64,000 nucleotides of DNA from Streptomyces toyocaensis (GTDB lineage Bacteria > Actinomycetota > Actinomycetes > Streptomycetales > Streptomycetaceae): NCBI RefSeq assembly GCF_000725125.1, contig NZ_JFCB01000020.1:82464-146463 (forward strand), in the 5' to 3' direction. Positions within the stretch are counted from its first letter, which is position 1. Each line of letters starts with the position of its first letter. The notes under the pieces are model-generated. The model was not told where the DNA came from. It saw only the letters and a list, made by a program, of their open reading frames with translations, and did not search any database. The position numbers were made by a program, and so were the translations under genes. Of this stretch, positions 7,786 through 16,500 are shown piece after piece.

Positions 7786-9083
7786 ACGACACCGACACAC
7801 CTGACCACGCTCCTGGCACCGACCCGGTGACGGAGGCGTTCTTCGCCCTGCACCACGATCTGCCCCGGCAAGGCCCCGGCTCGGACGCCACCACACGGCG
7901 CCTGCTGGAGATGGCCGGGCCATTGCCCGAGTGCCCGCGGGTGCTGGACGCGGGCTGCGGCCCCGGCCGCTCCACCCTGCTGCTGGCGGAGGAAGTCGGT
8001 GCGCATGTGACCGCGGTCGACTTGTACCAGCCCTTCCTGGACGGCCTCGCCGCCGAGGCGGGCCGCCGGGGCCTGGGCGACCAGGTCACGGTCGTCAACT
8101 GCTCGATGGACCGGCTGCCCGTCCCCGATCACAGCTTCGACGTGATCTGGGCCGAGGGGTCCGTCTACACCGTCGGCTTTGACGTCGCCCTGCGCGCCTG
8201 GCGTCGCCTACTCGCCCCGGGCGGCGTCCTCGTCGTCACCGAAATCGAATGGACCGTGCCCCACCCCGCTGCCCCGGCGCGCGCCTACTGGGACGCGGTC
8301 TACCCACTGCGCACCCACGCCGCGAACACCGACGCCGCGCAGGCCGCCGGCTATCGCCTCCGCGCGCACTGGCCGCTGCCGGAAAGCGACTGGTGGGACG
8401 AGTACTACACGCCGCTCACCCAGCGCCTGGCCCGAGCGGAGCCGCAGCAGCCCGGTATGCCGGAGGCCCTGGCCGCACACCGGACAGAGATCGCCATGCG
8501 GCGCGAACACGGCAGCGACTACAGCTACGCCGCCTACATCCTCAGCCCCCACGACACCACTGAGAACGGAACCATGACCACCTGGACTGCCCGTCCCGAA
8601 ACCGCCGACGACATCCCCGCCGTCCGAGACATCCTCCTCGGGGCCTTCCCCACCGCCACCGAGGCCGACATCGTCGACGCCCTGCGCACCGACCCGAAGG
8701 CGTGGATCGACGGCCTGTCGATGGTCACCGCAGCCCCCGACGGCACCCCGGTCGGGTACGCGCTGCTCACCCGCTGCCACGTCGACGGTCAGCCTGCCCT
8801 GGCCCTGGCCCCGTGCGCGGTACTGCCCTCGGCCCAGCGCACCGGTGCCGGCTCCGCGGCCATCCGCGCCGCCCTGGCCGCCGCCCGGGCCACGGGAGAG
8901 AACCTCGTTGTCGTCCTGGGACACCCCGACTACTACCCTCGGTTCGGCTTCACGCCAGCCTCCCGCTTCGGCATCCGAGCCCCCTTCGAAGTACCCGACG
9001 AGGCCATGATGGCCATGGCTCTGGACGACACCCGCCCGGTCCCGGCGGGCACCATCCAGTACCCGGTTGCGTTTGGCGTCTGA
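7782..9083 (+). CDS. SAM-dependent methyltransferase fused to a GNAT acetyltransferase
   Basis: One uninterrupted 433-codon frame starting at GTG overlapping the rsgA stop. Residues about 15-260 are a class I methyltransferase with SAM motif I VLDAGCGPG (54-62) and the post-motif LRAWRRLLAPGGVLV. From residue 265 a GNAT domain begins with MTTWTARPETADDIPAVRDI, which looks like a natural GNAT N-terminus, and contains the acetyl-CoA loop QRTGAGSAA and YYPRFGF. Both domains are complete. Either this is a true fusion or a stop codon between two coupled genes has been lost; an internal ATG at 8574 could still be used, though its ribosome-binding site is weak. Substrates are unknown. Confidence 0.85.
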   Translation: MNDTDTPDHAPGTDPVTEAFFALHHDLPRQGPGSDATTRRLLEMAGPLPECPRVLDAGCGPGRSTLLLAEEVGAHVTAVDLYQPFLDGLAAEAGRRGLGDQVTVVNCSMDRLPVPDHSFDVIWAEGSVYTVGFDVALRAWRRLLAPGGVLVVTEIEWTVPHPAAPARAYWDAVYPLRTHAANTDAAQAAGYRLRAHWPLPESDWWDEYYTPLTQRLARAEPQQPGMPEALAAHRTEIAMRREHGSDYSYAAYILSPHDTTENGTMTTWTARPETADDIPAVRDILLGAFPTATEADIVDALRTDPKAWIDGLSMVTAAPDGTPVGYALLTRCHVDGQPALALAPCAVLPSAQRTGAGSAAIRAALAAARATGENLVVVLGHPDYYPRFGFTPASRFGIRAPFEVPDEAMMAMALDDTRPVPAGTIQYPVAFGV

Positions 9084-9089
9084 CCGCTC

Positions 9090-9125
9090 CTGTGGCGCCC
9101 CGGGGCTTTTCCCTGGGCGCCACAG
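9090..9125 (+). terminator. Hairpin terminator after the rsgA operon
   Basis: A perfect 11-bp inverted repeat, CTGTGGCGCCC with its complement, around a 14-base loop, 6 bases past the fusion-gene stop. Confidence 0.7.
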
Positions 9126-9585
9126 CCTTCCCGGGCCGCATATTTCCGGATGACCTGGGAGGAAGCGACGGCTGTCGGACGGTGGGGTCACACCGGGGCC
9201 GAGGTGGCTTCCTCCTGCGGGCTGCGCGGCCAGGGCAGCACACTCGTGCCGCGCGGTTCCACGTCCGACCGGCTGTTCATGTCTGGGCCACCGTTGACCG
9301 GTCCCAGAGTGTTCGCACCGTCCCCGCGGCCCACTGAACGGCCGTACGGAGCATGCCGGTTGACCCCCGGCCGGCCGTGACGGCACCCCCCGCGCGAAAG
9401 CAGACGAAGGCCCACGGAGATGGCTCGGCTCCCCTTGCCCAGGCCGCTGCAGCACGCCGGGAGCGAGCTCTCCCCCCAGATCGCCCGGAGGCGGGCACAC
9501 GGCTCCACTCCCCCAGCCGGACGGCTCCGGCCGTCTCGCCTCCGGGTCCCGCGCTCCTTGTGAGACACGCGCGTTCGACCTGCCG
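9126..9585. other. Gene-free stretch
   Basis: About 460 bases with no frame that resembles a known family on either strand and no convincing promoter. It sits between the rsgA operon terminator and a broken gene, so it may be decayed sequence. Confidence 0.4.
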
Positions 9586-10001
9586 GTGACCCCGGCCTCC
9601 GTGCGTACGGCCCGGAGCGGGGTGCGCGAGCTGCTCCTCGCGCGGGGCGTGGGCGACGAGGCGTGCGACAACGCTGTCGTCGTGACCTCGGAGCTCGTCA
9701 CCAACGCGCTCACCCCTCGGCCGGTGACCGGATCGTGTGCCGGCTGCACCTGTCGGCGGACGTGATCCGCGTCGAGGTCGAGGACCAGGCCCGCGGCACC
9801 GGACTGCCGGTCCTCCGCCGGCCGTGCCCCGACGACCAGAACGGCCGCGGGCTGCTCCTGGTCGACGCGCTCAGCGACGCCTGGGCGGTCGCCCGTGTCC
9901 CCGGGCCGGCCCGGACGCACGGTCTGGGCCGAACTGCCCTGGAAGGCCGGGCCGTCGTCGCCCGCGTCACCGTGCGGCCCGGATCCGCGCGCGGACTGAG
10001 G
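9586..10001 (+). pseudogene. Broken HATPase_c_2 (RsbW-like anti-sigma factor) gene
   Basis: The opening VTPASVRTARSGVRELLLAR and EACDNAVVVTSELVTNAL are typical of Streptomyces RsbW-like ATPases. Around 9711 the frame shifts by minus one, consistent with loss of one base where THSAGDR is expected. The next frame carries SAGDRIVCRLHLSADVIRVE and GRGLLLVDALSDAWAV. Near 9910 a second shift returns to the first frame, giving TVWAELPWKAG and a stop at about 9999-10001. All conserved boxes survive, so the damage is recent or reflects sequencing errors. If intact it would bind ATP and a sigma factor or antagonist. Confidence 0.7.
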
Positions 10002-10152
10002 CGGCCGTGGCGGCACGCCCGGTTGAGGCAGCCGTCCCACCGGGCGCCCCTGAGGGCCATCGGCCCCGGCGGCCGGCGGCCGTCTGCGAGAATGAGGCCG
10101 ATCCCCGAGCGCCGCGGTGTGCGGTGCTCGCCGCACGACTGGAGCACACACG

Positions 10153-10986
10153 GTGTCGTCACAGCACGAAGCCCCCGCCCCCGCCGGGGACCGCAAGGAC
10201 CTGCGGGCCGACTGCGCCTCCTGCTTCGGCCTGTGCTGTGTGGCCCTGCCCTTCGCCCGCTCCGCCGGCTTCGCCGCCACCAAGCCGGCGGGGCGGCCGT
10301 GTTCGAACCTGCGGGAAGACTTCCGTTGCGGCATTCACGACCGGCTGCGTGACGAGGGGTACCCCGGCTGCACCGTCTTCGACTGCTTCGGTGCGGGCCA
10401 GAAGGTGTCCCAGGTCACCTTCGGCGGCACCGACTGGCGCCGCGCACCGGAGACGGCGCGGAGCATGTTCGAGGTCTTCCCCGTCATCCGGCAGTTGCAG
10501 GAGCTGCTCTGGTACATCACCGAGGCCCTCGCGCTCACGGCGGCCCGCCCCGTCCACGAGGAACTGCGGCGGGCACTGGCGCGCATCGACGGACTGACCC
10601 GGGGCAGCGCCGCCGCGATCGCCGGGCTCGACGTGAACGCGCTGCGCGGCGAGGTCAACGCCCTGCTGCTGCGGGCCGGCGAGCTCGCCCGGGCCCATGT
10701 CCCGGGCCGCACGAAGAACCACCGCGGGGCCGATCTCGTCGGCGCGAAGCTGGCCGGTGCCGACCTGCGGGGTGCCAGCCTGCGCGGCGCCCTGCTGGTG
10801 GCCGCGGATCTCAGCGGGGCCGACCTGCGGGACGCCGACCTGATCGGGGCCGATCTGCGGGACGCCGACCTCGGCGGCGCCGACCTCACCGGCGCCCTGT
10901 TCCTCACCCAGGCGCAGCTCAACGGGGCCAGGGGCGACGCGGCCACCGTGCTGCCTCCCGCGCTCACCCGCCCCGCCCACTGGTAG
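10153..10986 (+). CDS. Cys-rich N-terminal domain plus pentapeptide-repeat protein
   Basis: A 277-residue protein. The GTG at 10153 has GGAG 8 bases upstream. Residues 10-80 are cysteine-rich (DCASCFGLCC, then CSNLREDFRCGIH, then GCTVFDCFGAGQ), resembling metal-binding UPF0153/YkgJ-type clusters. A helical middle follows. About residues 185-255 are pentapeptide repeats of the A(D/N)LxG type, for example GADLVGAKLAGADLRGASL, which form a right-handed beta-helix. The combination suggests a metal- or Fe-S-carrying scaffold; no enzymatic role can be assigned. It sits alone on its strand. Confidence 0.8.
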   Translation: MSSQHEAPAPAGDRKDLRADCASCFGLCCVALPFARSAGFAATKPAGRPCSNLREDFRCGIHDRLRDEGYPGCTVFDCFGAGQKVSQVTFGGTDWRRAPETARSMFEVFPVIRQLQELLWYITEALALTAARPVHEELRRALARIDGLTRGSAAAIAGLDVNALRGEVNALLLRAGELARAHVPGRTKNHRGADLVGAKLAGADLRGASLRGALLVAADLSGADLRDADLIGADLRDADLGGADLTGALFLTQAQLNGARGDAATVLPPALTRPAHW

Positions 10987-11307
10987 ACGGCCGCGCTGTC
11001 GACGCGCAGGCGTACCTGTTCCTCCAGGCGCCTCGGGCTCGTGTCCAGGGCGTCGCCCGCCTCCCGCTCCCCCGGGCCGTGGCCGTCCTGTGCTGCCGCT
11101 GCCGGAGACCTGCAGCCGTCCCGTGCAGCCACCCCGGTCGCGCGTGCCCCACTCGGGCTGCGTCCGGTCCCGCCCTGCGCGCAGCACGGCTGAGGTGTCC
11201 TCGCCGGAACGGTCTCGTGCGCGCTGACGGCCGGCGGCTCCCCGGCGGGTGCCCGGGGTCCGGGGCGCCTCGCACCGTCAGGGTGCGGGCCGCCCCGGAT
11301 CATGGCG
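10987..11307. other. Intergenic stretch without a recognisable gene
   Basis: About 320 bases between the pentapeptide protein and the convergent DUF2795 gene. No frame with family resemblance and no clear hairpin was seen. Confidence 0.4.
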
Positions 11308-11502
11308 CTATTCGGTGCCGAAGACCGCTTTCTGCACCTCGTTGGGACCGTCGAACTGCTGACTCCCGGTCTCCGTCAGCTTCTGGACGAGGGTGTTGTC
11401 CGCGCCGTTGCTCTTCGCCAGCGCGACGAGGTCGTCACGGCTGGCGGGATAGTCGGCGCCCTTGAGAGCCTTCTGCAGGTCGATCGGGCTGAGCTCTGCC
11501 AT
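11308..11502 (-). CDS. DUF2795 small protein
   Basis: A 64-residue protein beginning MAELSPIDLQKALKGADYPA and holding the DUF2795 signature (KALKGADYPASRDDLVALAK), with an NEVQKAVF tail. GGGAGG precedes the ATG. DUF2795 proteins are small helical proteins of unknown biochemical role, often in general-stress regulons. A good match to the sigma-B-type promoter lies 53 bases upstream of the start, supporting stress control here. Confidence 0.85.
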   Translation of the reverse strand: MAELSPIDLQKALKGADYPASRDDLVALAKSNGADNTLVQKLTETGSQQFDGPNEVQKAVFGTE

Positions 11503-11554
11503 GTCAGCCTCCCGTGGCGGAACGGCGCGGCGGATCCGCGCGCGGACGGGGCGG

Positions 11555-11580
11555 GTACCCCGGCCATTGCGGGGCGATTC
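11555..11580 (-). promoter_or_regulatory. Sigma-B-type promoter of the DUF2795 gene
   Basis: On the minus strand GAAT (11577-11580), 16 bases, then GGGTAC (11555-11560). This fits the published Streptomyces consensus GNNT-N14-16-GGGTAY and is correctly placed upstream of the gene. Confidence 0.6.
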
Positions 11581-11734
11581 ACCGAGGCGGTGGCGGGAGG
11601 GCACCGTGCACCCGGCCGTCCCGGCGGTGAGCCGAGTACCCGGCACCGTCGACCCGGGTACGCGTACTCAGGCGCGGGGTGCGGGTGGTGTACGAGGCTG
11701 GCGGCGAGGTTCCCGTCTGCCGGAAGGACGTCTC

Positions 11735-12475
11735 GTGCTCAGCCGTACCGCCGCTGTTCTGCTGCCGTTGTTCGGGCGGCTCACCGTGACCCGCGATGAC
11801 GGGGAGCCTTTCGCCGCGGGCAGTGTCTTCGTGGCCAACCACGACTCGACGGCCGATCCGGCCGTCGTACTGGCCGCTCTGCGCACGGTGGGTGTGACGC
11901 CCGCCGTCATGGCGACGGCCGGGCTGTGGCGCGTGCCGGTGCTGGGACGCGCCCTGGCGAAGGAGGGCCACATCCCGGTGCACCGGAGGACCGCCCGCGC
12001 GGCCGGCGCACTGGAGGCCGCCGCGGAGGCGGTGCGGTCGGGACGCCATGTGCTCATCTACGCGGAAGGCGGCCTGCCCCCGCGCGAGGACGCGGCGTGC
12101 GCCGCGCCCCTGCCCTTCCGTACCGGTCTGGCCCGGCTGACGGCCGCCACCGGGGCGCCGGTCGTACCCGTGGGCCAGGCGGGGGCCCGGCGGCTGGCCT
12201 CGGGGCCGGCCGCGAAGCAGCTGGCAGGTGTGGTCACTGCCCCGGTGCGCCGCCCGCGTCTCCACATCCACATCGGCGGGCGCCTGCACCTGCCGTCCGA
12301 TACCGCGGTCGGCACGGTGGTGGCCCACCGGGCGGTCAGCGCCGCCTGGCGGCTGGCCGCCCGGGCCGTGGGCGAACCCGCCCGCGACGACACCCCGGAG
12401 ACCGACACCCCGGAGACCCCGGGCGCCCACCGTCACTCCGCGTCCGCGTCGGTGCGCCCCACCAGCCGCTCGTAG
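11735..12475 (+). CDS. 1-acyl-sn-glycerol-3-phosphate acyltransferase (PlsC-like)
   Basis: A 246-residue PlsC-family acyltransferase, which transfers an acyl chain to lysophosphatidate or a similar acceptor at the membrane. The catalytic block NHDSTAD carries the HxxxxD motif (residues 31-36) and the EGG box follows in IYAEGGLPP. GTG at 11735 is preceded by GGAAGGAC. The C-terminal tail is threonine/proline-rich. Its last 43 bases overlap the 3' end of the convergent regulator gene, which is unusual and could cause transcriptional interference. Confidence 0.85.
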   Translation: MLSRTAAVLLPLFGRLTVTRDDGEPFAAGSVFVANHDSTADPAVVLAALRTVGVTPAVMATAGLWRVPVLGRALAKEGHIPVHRRTARAAGALEAAAEAVRSGRHVLIYAEGGLPPREDAACAAPLPFRTGLARLTAATGAPVVPVGQAGARRLASGPAAKQLAGVVTAPVRRPRLHIHIGGRLHLPSDTAVGTVVAHRAVSAAWRLAARAVGEPARDDTPETDTPETPGAHRHSASASVRPTSRS

Positions 12476-12873
12476 CGCTGCCGGGCGGCCTGAGGGCTGC
12501 GCAGGCCCAGCCCGAAGGCGATCTCCGGCCAGGTCATGCCGCGTCCCCGTGCCATCTGCAGCAGACCGACCTCCAGTTCGTCCATCTCCGCACGGGCGCG
12601 CGGCACGAGGGTCAGCGCGGCCGTGATGTCCGCACGGTCCACCTCCGGTTCGCCGTCCTGGAGCATCGCCGCGCCGCTGAGCAGGAACGACACCAGCCTG
12701 ACCGCCTCGTGCGGACCGATCACGCCGGGGTGGGCCTGCCGGCCGCGCTGTCCGTCGGTGGCCGCGTGCCGCTCGGCGATGCGGAACAGGGAGGCGTGCA
12801 CCCGTCGCGCGCGGGCCGTGTCGGCGCTGGGCGGGCTGAAGGGATCAGGGCACTGTTCGGAGGGCTTGGTCAT
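12433..12873 (-). CDS. Helix-turn-helix regulator
   Basis: A 146-residue protein. The C-terminal third carries a helix-turn-helix-like segment, RGMTWPEIAFGLGLRSPQAA, resembling the DNA-binding end of Streptomyces HSP18-regulator-like proteins. The N-terminal part is helical. The ATG at 12873 is chosen because GGGAGG lies upstream; a longer start is possible but lacks a site. The gene is divergent from the AHSA1-like gene, with an 11-bp palindrome between them, so autoregulation or control of that neighbour is likely. The ligand is unknown. Confidence 0.7.
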   Translation of the reverse strand: MTKPSEQCPDPFSPPSADTARARRVHASLFRIAERHAATDGQRGRQAHPGVIGPHEAVRLVSFLLSGAAMLQDGEPEVDRADITAALTLVPRARAEMDELEVGLLQMARGRGMTWPEIAFGLGLRSPQAARQRYERLVGRTDADAE

Positions 12874-12900
12874 GCTGACCAGCCTCCCGAATGAACACTT

Positions 12901-12911
12901 CGTTGTCAACG
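12901..12911. promoter_or_regulatory. Operator-like palindrome between divergent genes
   Basis: CGTTGTCAACG is a perfect 11-bp palindrome around a central T. On the minus strand it contains TTGACA, a possible -35 for the regulator gene. Confidence 0.4.
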
Positions 12912-13014
12912 AGAAATTCCTACGGGGTCACCGATGACTCCCCGCGTCCCGGCGCGTCTACACCCGCGACAGACCCCCACCGGGGCATGACGCACGAGAC
13001 GAGGAATGACACCC

Positions 13015-13446
13015 ATGAGCGGCACCGGCTTCTCCTACACCCTGACCCGCACCCTGGACGTCCCGGCCGACCGCGTATGGCAGGCGTGGACCACCCCCGA
13101 CCGGTACGCCCGTTGGGCCTACGCCGCCCCCGGCTCCGTCGAGATGGACGTACGGCCGGGCGGCATCTGGAAGGCCACCGTGGTCACCCCCGACGGCGGG
13201 GAGTTCCCCCTGACCGGGTCCTACCTCGAGGTCGAACCGGACCGGCTCCTGGTGATCGGGATGGATGTGCCCGGAAAGCCCGAGCCCCAGGCGATGGCCG
13301 TGGAGTTCGCCGAGGACGGCCCGCGGACCCGGATCGTGGTACGCCAGACGTGCGACACCGCGGACGAGCGCGACATGGCCGAGCAGGGCAGCACCATGCT
13401 CCTCGACGGCCTGACCACCTTCCTGGCCGGGGACGCGGGGAACTGA
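13015..13446 (+). CDS. AHSA1/START-like (SRPBCC) domain protein
   Basis: A 143-residue SRPBCC-fold protein of the activator-of-Hsp90-ATPase type. Family features are the opening FSYTLTRTLDVPADRVWQAW, the PGGIWKATV strand and the final helix EQGSTMLLDGLTTFLA. These proteins form a deep hydrophobic cavity, and many bacterial members are of unknown role. The ATG at 13015 is used because GAGGA is 9 bases upstream; the ATG at 13006 directly abuts it. The divergent regulator on the other side probably controls it. Confidence 0.82.
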   Translation: MSGTGFSYTLTRTLDVPADRVWQAWTTPDRYARWAYAAPGSVEMDVRPGGIWKATVVTPDGGEFPLTGSYLEVEPDRLLVIGMDVPGKPEPQAMAVEFAEDGPRTRIVVRQTCDTADERDMAEQGSTMLLDGLTTFLAGDAGN

Positions 13447-13531
13447 ACGCTTCGCGTGGTCGGACTCGTCCGCCGGTGCGACGCTGGGGTGGACAGGTTC
13501 CGAGGAGGACGAGAGCCCTGGAGGGAGACCG

Positions 13532-15010
13532 ATGGGACGCGACGTCCCGGCGCTCACCTTCACCCGCGAGGACCGCCGCCGGTACCGGATCAAGATGCAG
13601 GAGTGCCTGGACGCGCTCGCGCAGATGCTGCGCGAGGCACGGTTCGAGGCCGAGCGGCCGCAGGTGGGGCTGGAGATCGAGCTGAACCTGGTCGACGACC
13701 GGGCCGAGCCCGCGATGCGCAACACCGATGTGCTGGAGGCCATCGCGGACCCGGCCTGGGCCACGGAGCTGGGCCGGTTCAACCTCGAGATCAACATCCC
13801 GCCCCGCCGGCTCACGGCGGGCGGCCCCGATGCCTGGGAGTCGGAGATCCGCGCGGCACTGAACCACGCCGAGCAGCGCGCCAGGTCCATCGGCACGCAT
13901 CTGATCATGACGGGCGTCCTCCCCACCCTGCGCCAGGAGGACGTCGGCGAGGGCGCGCTGTCGGAGAACCCGCGCTACCGGCTGCTCAACGACCAGATCT
14001 TCGCGGCGCGCGGCGAGGACCTGCACATCGAGGTGACCGGTGTCGACCGGCTGCGCACCTACGCGGACACCATCACCCCGGAGGCCGCGTGCACCAGCAC
14101 GCAATTCCACCTTCAGGTGTCGCCGGAACAGTTCGCCGACTACTGGAACGCGGCGCAGGCCATCGCCGGGGTCCAGATCGCGCTCGCCGCGAACTCGCCC
14201 TTCCTGTTCGGCAAGGAACTCTGGCACGAGACGCGCGTCCCGCTGTTCGAGCAGGCCACCGACACCCGGCCGCAGGAGATCAAGGCGCAGGGGGTGCGGC
14301 CACGGGTGTGGTTCGGCGAGCGGTGGATCACCAGCGTCTTCGACCTCTTCGAGGAGAACCTGCGCTACTTCCCCGCCCTCCTCCCCCTGTGCGACGAGCA
14401 GGATCCCTGGGAGACGCTGACGCGCGGAGACGTCCCCGAACTCGCCGAGCTGACCCTGCACAACGGCACCATCTACCGCTGGAACCGTCCGGTGTACGCC
14501 GTCGCTCACGACAAGCCGCATGTCCGGGTGGAGAACCGGGTGCTGCCCGCCGGCCCGACCGTCGCGGACACGCTCGCCAACGGCGCCTTCTACTACGGGC
14601 TCACCCGTGCCCTGGTGGAGGAGGAACGGCCGGTGTGGTCACGGATGTCCTTCTCGGCCGCCGAGGACAACCTCAGGACGGCGGCGCGGTACGGCATCGA
14701 CGCCCGGCTGTACTGGCCCGGCATGGGCGAGGTGCCGGCGGCCGAACTCGTGCTGCGGCGGCTGCTGCCGCTGGCGCACCGCGGCCTTGAGCGCTCCGGG
14801 ATGGACGAGGCCTGGCGGGAGCCGCTGCTCGGAATCATCGAGCAGCGCTGCGTCGTGGGCCGCAACGGGGCGGTGTGGCAGAAGGAGATGTTCCATCACA
14901 TCGACGCCACCGCGCACCGCGGCCGCCACGAGGCCCTGCGGCGCATGACGCAGCAGTACATCGAGTACATGCATCTCAACGCCCCGGTGCACACCTGGCC
15001 CGTGGAGTGA
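13532..15010 (+). CDS. Glutamate-cysteine ligase (GCS2) family protein
   Basis: A 492-residue member of the GCS2 family, which joins glutamate to an amine in an ATP-dependent way. The sequence shows VGLEIELNLVD (residues about 49-59) with the metal-binding glutamates, RFNLEINIPPR, and a C-terminal MFHHIDATAHRGRHEAL. Actinomycetes use mycothiol rather than glutathione and carry several GCS2 paralogues, including EgtA for ergothioneine. No ergothioneine genes lie here, so the substrate is open. Neighbours (Usp, AHSA1) suggest a stress role. The start has a GGAGG-type site. Confidence 0.82.
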   Translation: MGRDVPALTFTREDRRRYRIKMQECLDALAQMLREARFEAERPQVGLEIELNLVDDRAEPAMRNTDVLEAIADPAWATELGRFNLEINIPPRRLTAGGPDAWESEIRAALNHAEQRARSIGTHLIMTGVLPTLRQEDVGEGALSENPRYRLLNDQIFAARGEDLHIEVTGVDRLRTYADTITPEAACTSTQFHLQVSPEQFADYWNAAQAIAGVQIALAANSPFLFGKELWHETRVPLFEQATDTRPQEIKAQGVRPRVWFGERWITSVFDLFEENLRYFPALLPLCDEQDPWETLTRGDVPELAELTLHNGTIYRWNRPVYAVAHDKPHVRVENRVLPAGPTVADTLANGAFYYGLTRALVEEERPVWSRMSFSAAEDNLRTAARYGIDARLYWPGMGEVPAAELVLRRLLPLAHRGLERSGMDEAWREPLLGIIEQRCVVGRNGAVWQKEMFHHIDATAHRGRHEALRRMTQQYIEYMHLNAPVHTWPVE

Positions 15011-15057
15011 CACGGGCGGCGCGGCGGTGCGGACAGCGACTGGTGAGTGAGGTAGGC

Positions 15058-15510
15058 ATGCACAGCACTGAACCGGCCCCGCGGGTGGTCGTGGGTGTGG
15101 ACGGATCACCGGCGTCGTACGAGGCACTGCGCTGGGCCGTACGCCATGCGCGGACGGTCGGCGCGGTCGTGGAGGCCGTGCACGCGTGGGAGACCCCGTC
15201 GTCCGCCGGGTGGGCCGGCCCCGTGATCGAACCGGATTTCGACGCCGAGCAGGCACGGCGGCTCTTCGCCGAGGCGGTGAGCACCGCCTTCCCCGGGGAG
15301 CGCCCCGCCGAACTGCGGGAGCGACTGATCGAGGGCGATCCCTCCGAGGTGCTGATCCGCGCCTCGGAGGGCGCGGAACTGCTGGTGGTGGGCCACCGTG
15401 GACGGGGCGGGTTCGCCCGGGCGATGCTGGGGTCGGTGAGCCAGCGCTGTGCCCAGCACGCGTCCTGCCCGGTCGTCGTCGTCCGGCACCGCAAGGACTC
15501 GGGCAGCTGA
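15058..15510 (+). CDS. Universal stress protein (UspA family)
   Basis: A 150-residue single-domain Usp. It opens with VVVGVDGSPASYEALRWAV and has the ATP-binding signature G-x2-G-x9-G-S in GHRGRGGFARAMLGSVS, ending CPVVVVRH. It is expected to bind ATP and dimerise. It follows the GCS2 gene at a 47-base gap and may share its transcript. The ATG at 15058 has GAGGTAGG upstream. Confidence 0.92.
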   Translation: MHSTEPAPRVVVGVDGSPASYEALRWAVRHARTVGAVVEAVHAWETPSSAGWAGPVIEPDFDAEQARRLFAEAVSTAFPGERPAELRERLIEGDPSEVLIRASEGAELLVVGHRGRGGFARAMLGSVSQRCAQHASCPVVVVRHRKDSGS

Positions 15511-15546
15511 TCCCGGCGCGGGGGGGCCTTCGTGTCCGTGCCCGCG

Positions 15547-16308
15547 TCAGCGGTCCGGGGAGCGGTTCAGTGTCCTGGTCACCTCCCGGCGTACCGCTTC
15601 CCGCGCTGGAGCGGGGAGGGATCCCAGGCCGGTGCGGTCCAGGGCCTCGAGGGTGTGGTCGGGTCCGCTGCGGCAGACGATGGACTCGCTGGTCACCTCG
15701 TAGCCGTCGCGGACGGCGACGAAGAGGCGGGGCCGGCCGTCGCTCCCGGCGTGCACGGCGGTGGCGACGACGAGCGGCGGCGGGCCTCCCGCTTCACCGG
15801 GCGCCTTGTAGTACCCGCTGGTGACCGGGTCGCGCCAGCGGAGGCCGAGCAGCAGGTGACGCTTGGCCACCACTTCGGCCAGGTCGGTCTCACAGGTCCC
15901 GTCCCGGTCCAGCACGGTCGCCCGGGCGTCCAGAACAAGCGCCGCGGGCAGCAGGCAGCGCAGCGTGCTGCCCACGATGTTGCCGCCCACGGTGGCCGTC
16001 CGCCGTACGGCGCCGGTGCCCACGGTGGCGGCGGCCCGGCGCAGCACCTCAGGCATCCGGTCGTCCAGTTGGTGCAGCAGGACCGCGGCGCCCAGCGCCT
16101 CGCGTTCCCTCAGGTTCGCCTGGGGCAGTTCACGCAGTGACATCGCCTGCTCGGGGAAGCCGTCGCGCTGCCAGAGGGCCCACACGAGTGTGGCGCCGCC
16201 GACCGGCACCGCTCCTTCCGCCAGATACCGCTGTGCTTCGGACAGGGACGTGGGCAGACGCAACAGCACGACGGTCGACCTGCTTTCCTCAACCGGAGCG
16301 GTGGACAA
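15547..16308 (-). CDS. FAD-binding subunit of a molybdopterin dehydrogenase (CoxM/XdhB type)
   Basis: A 253-residue protein with the FAD-binding fold of medium subunits of xanthine and CO dehydrogenases: PVGGATLVWALWQRD near residue 35, then VRRTATVGGNIVGSTLRCLL near residue 100, the flavin loop. Partners normally encoded beside it (large molybdopterin subunit, 2Fe-2S subunit) are absent within the window. It may be an orphan or may work with subunits made elsewhere. The start is a TTG at 16308 with a poor ribosome-binding site, so the N-terminus is uncertain. Confidence 0.8.
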   Translation of the reverse strand: MSTAPVEESRSTVVLLRLPTSLSEAQRYLAEGAVPVGGATLVWALWQRDGFPEQAMSLRELPQANLREREALGAAVLLHQLDDRMPEVLRRAAATVGTGAVRRTATVGGNIVGSTLRCLLPAALVLDARATVLDRDGTCETDLAEVVAKRHLLLGLRWRDPVTSGYYKAPGEAGGPPPLVVATAVHAGSDGRPRLFVAVRDGYEVTSESIVCRSGPDHTLEALDRTGLGSLPAPAREAVRREVTRTLNRSPDR

Positions 16309-16500
16309 GGGGTGTCAGGAGTGATCGCGGGCACTGCATTGTCCGTGCGGCACCGGGGGCGCGTACAGGGCTCACAGGTCCGGGATGTGCGCCCGTCGGG
16401 GGGGGCAATCTTGCGCCGGGCCGGGTGCGTGCTCCATGGTTGACGCGCGTCACATGGCTCATCACCCCACTCAACCCCACGTCCCGGAACCGGAGATCGC

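Noticed and set aside
8208..10334. A 708-codon minus-strand frame
   Set aside because: It is antisense to the GNAT domain and the ATPase relic, and is low in complexity with no family resemblance.
11656..11661. A further GGGTAC box before the acyltransferase
   Set aside because: No GNNT lies 14-16 bases upstream, so it does not meet the sigma-B-type pattern.
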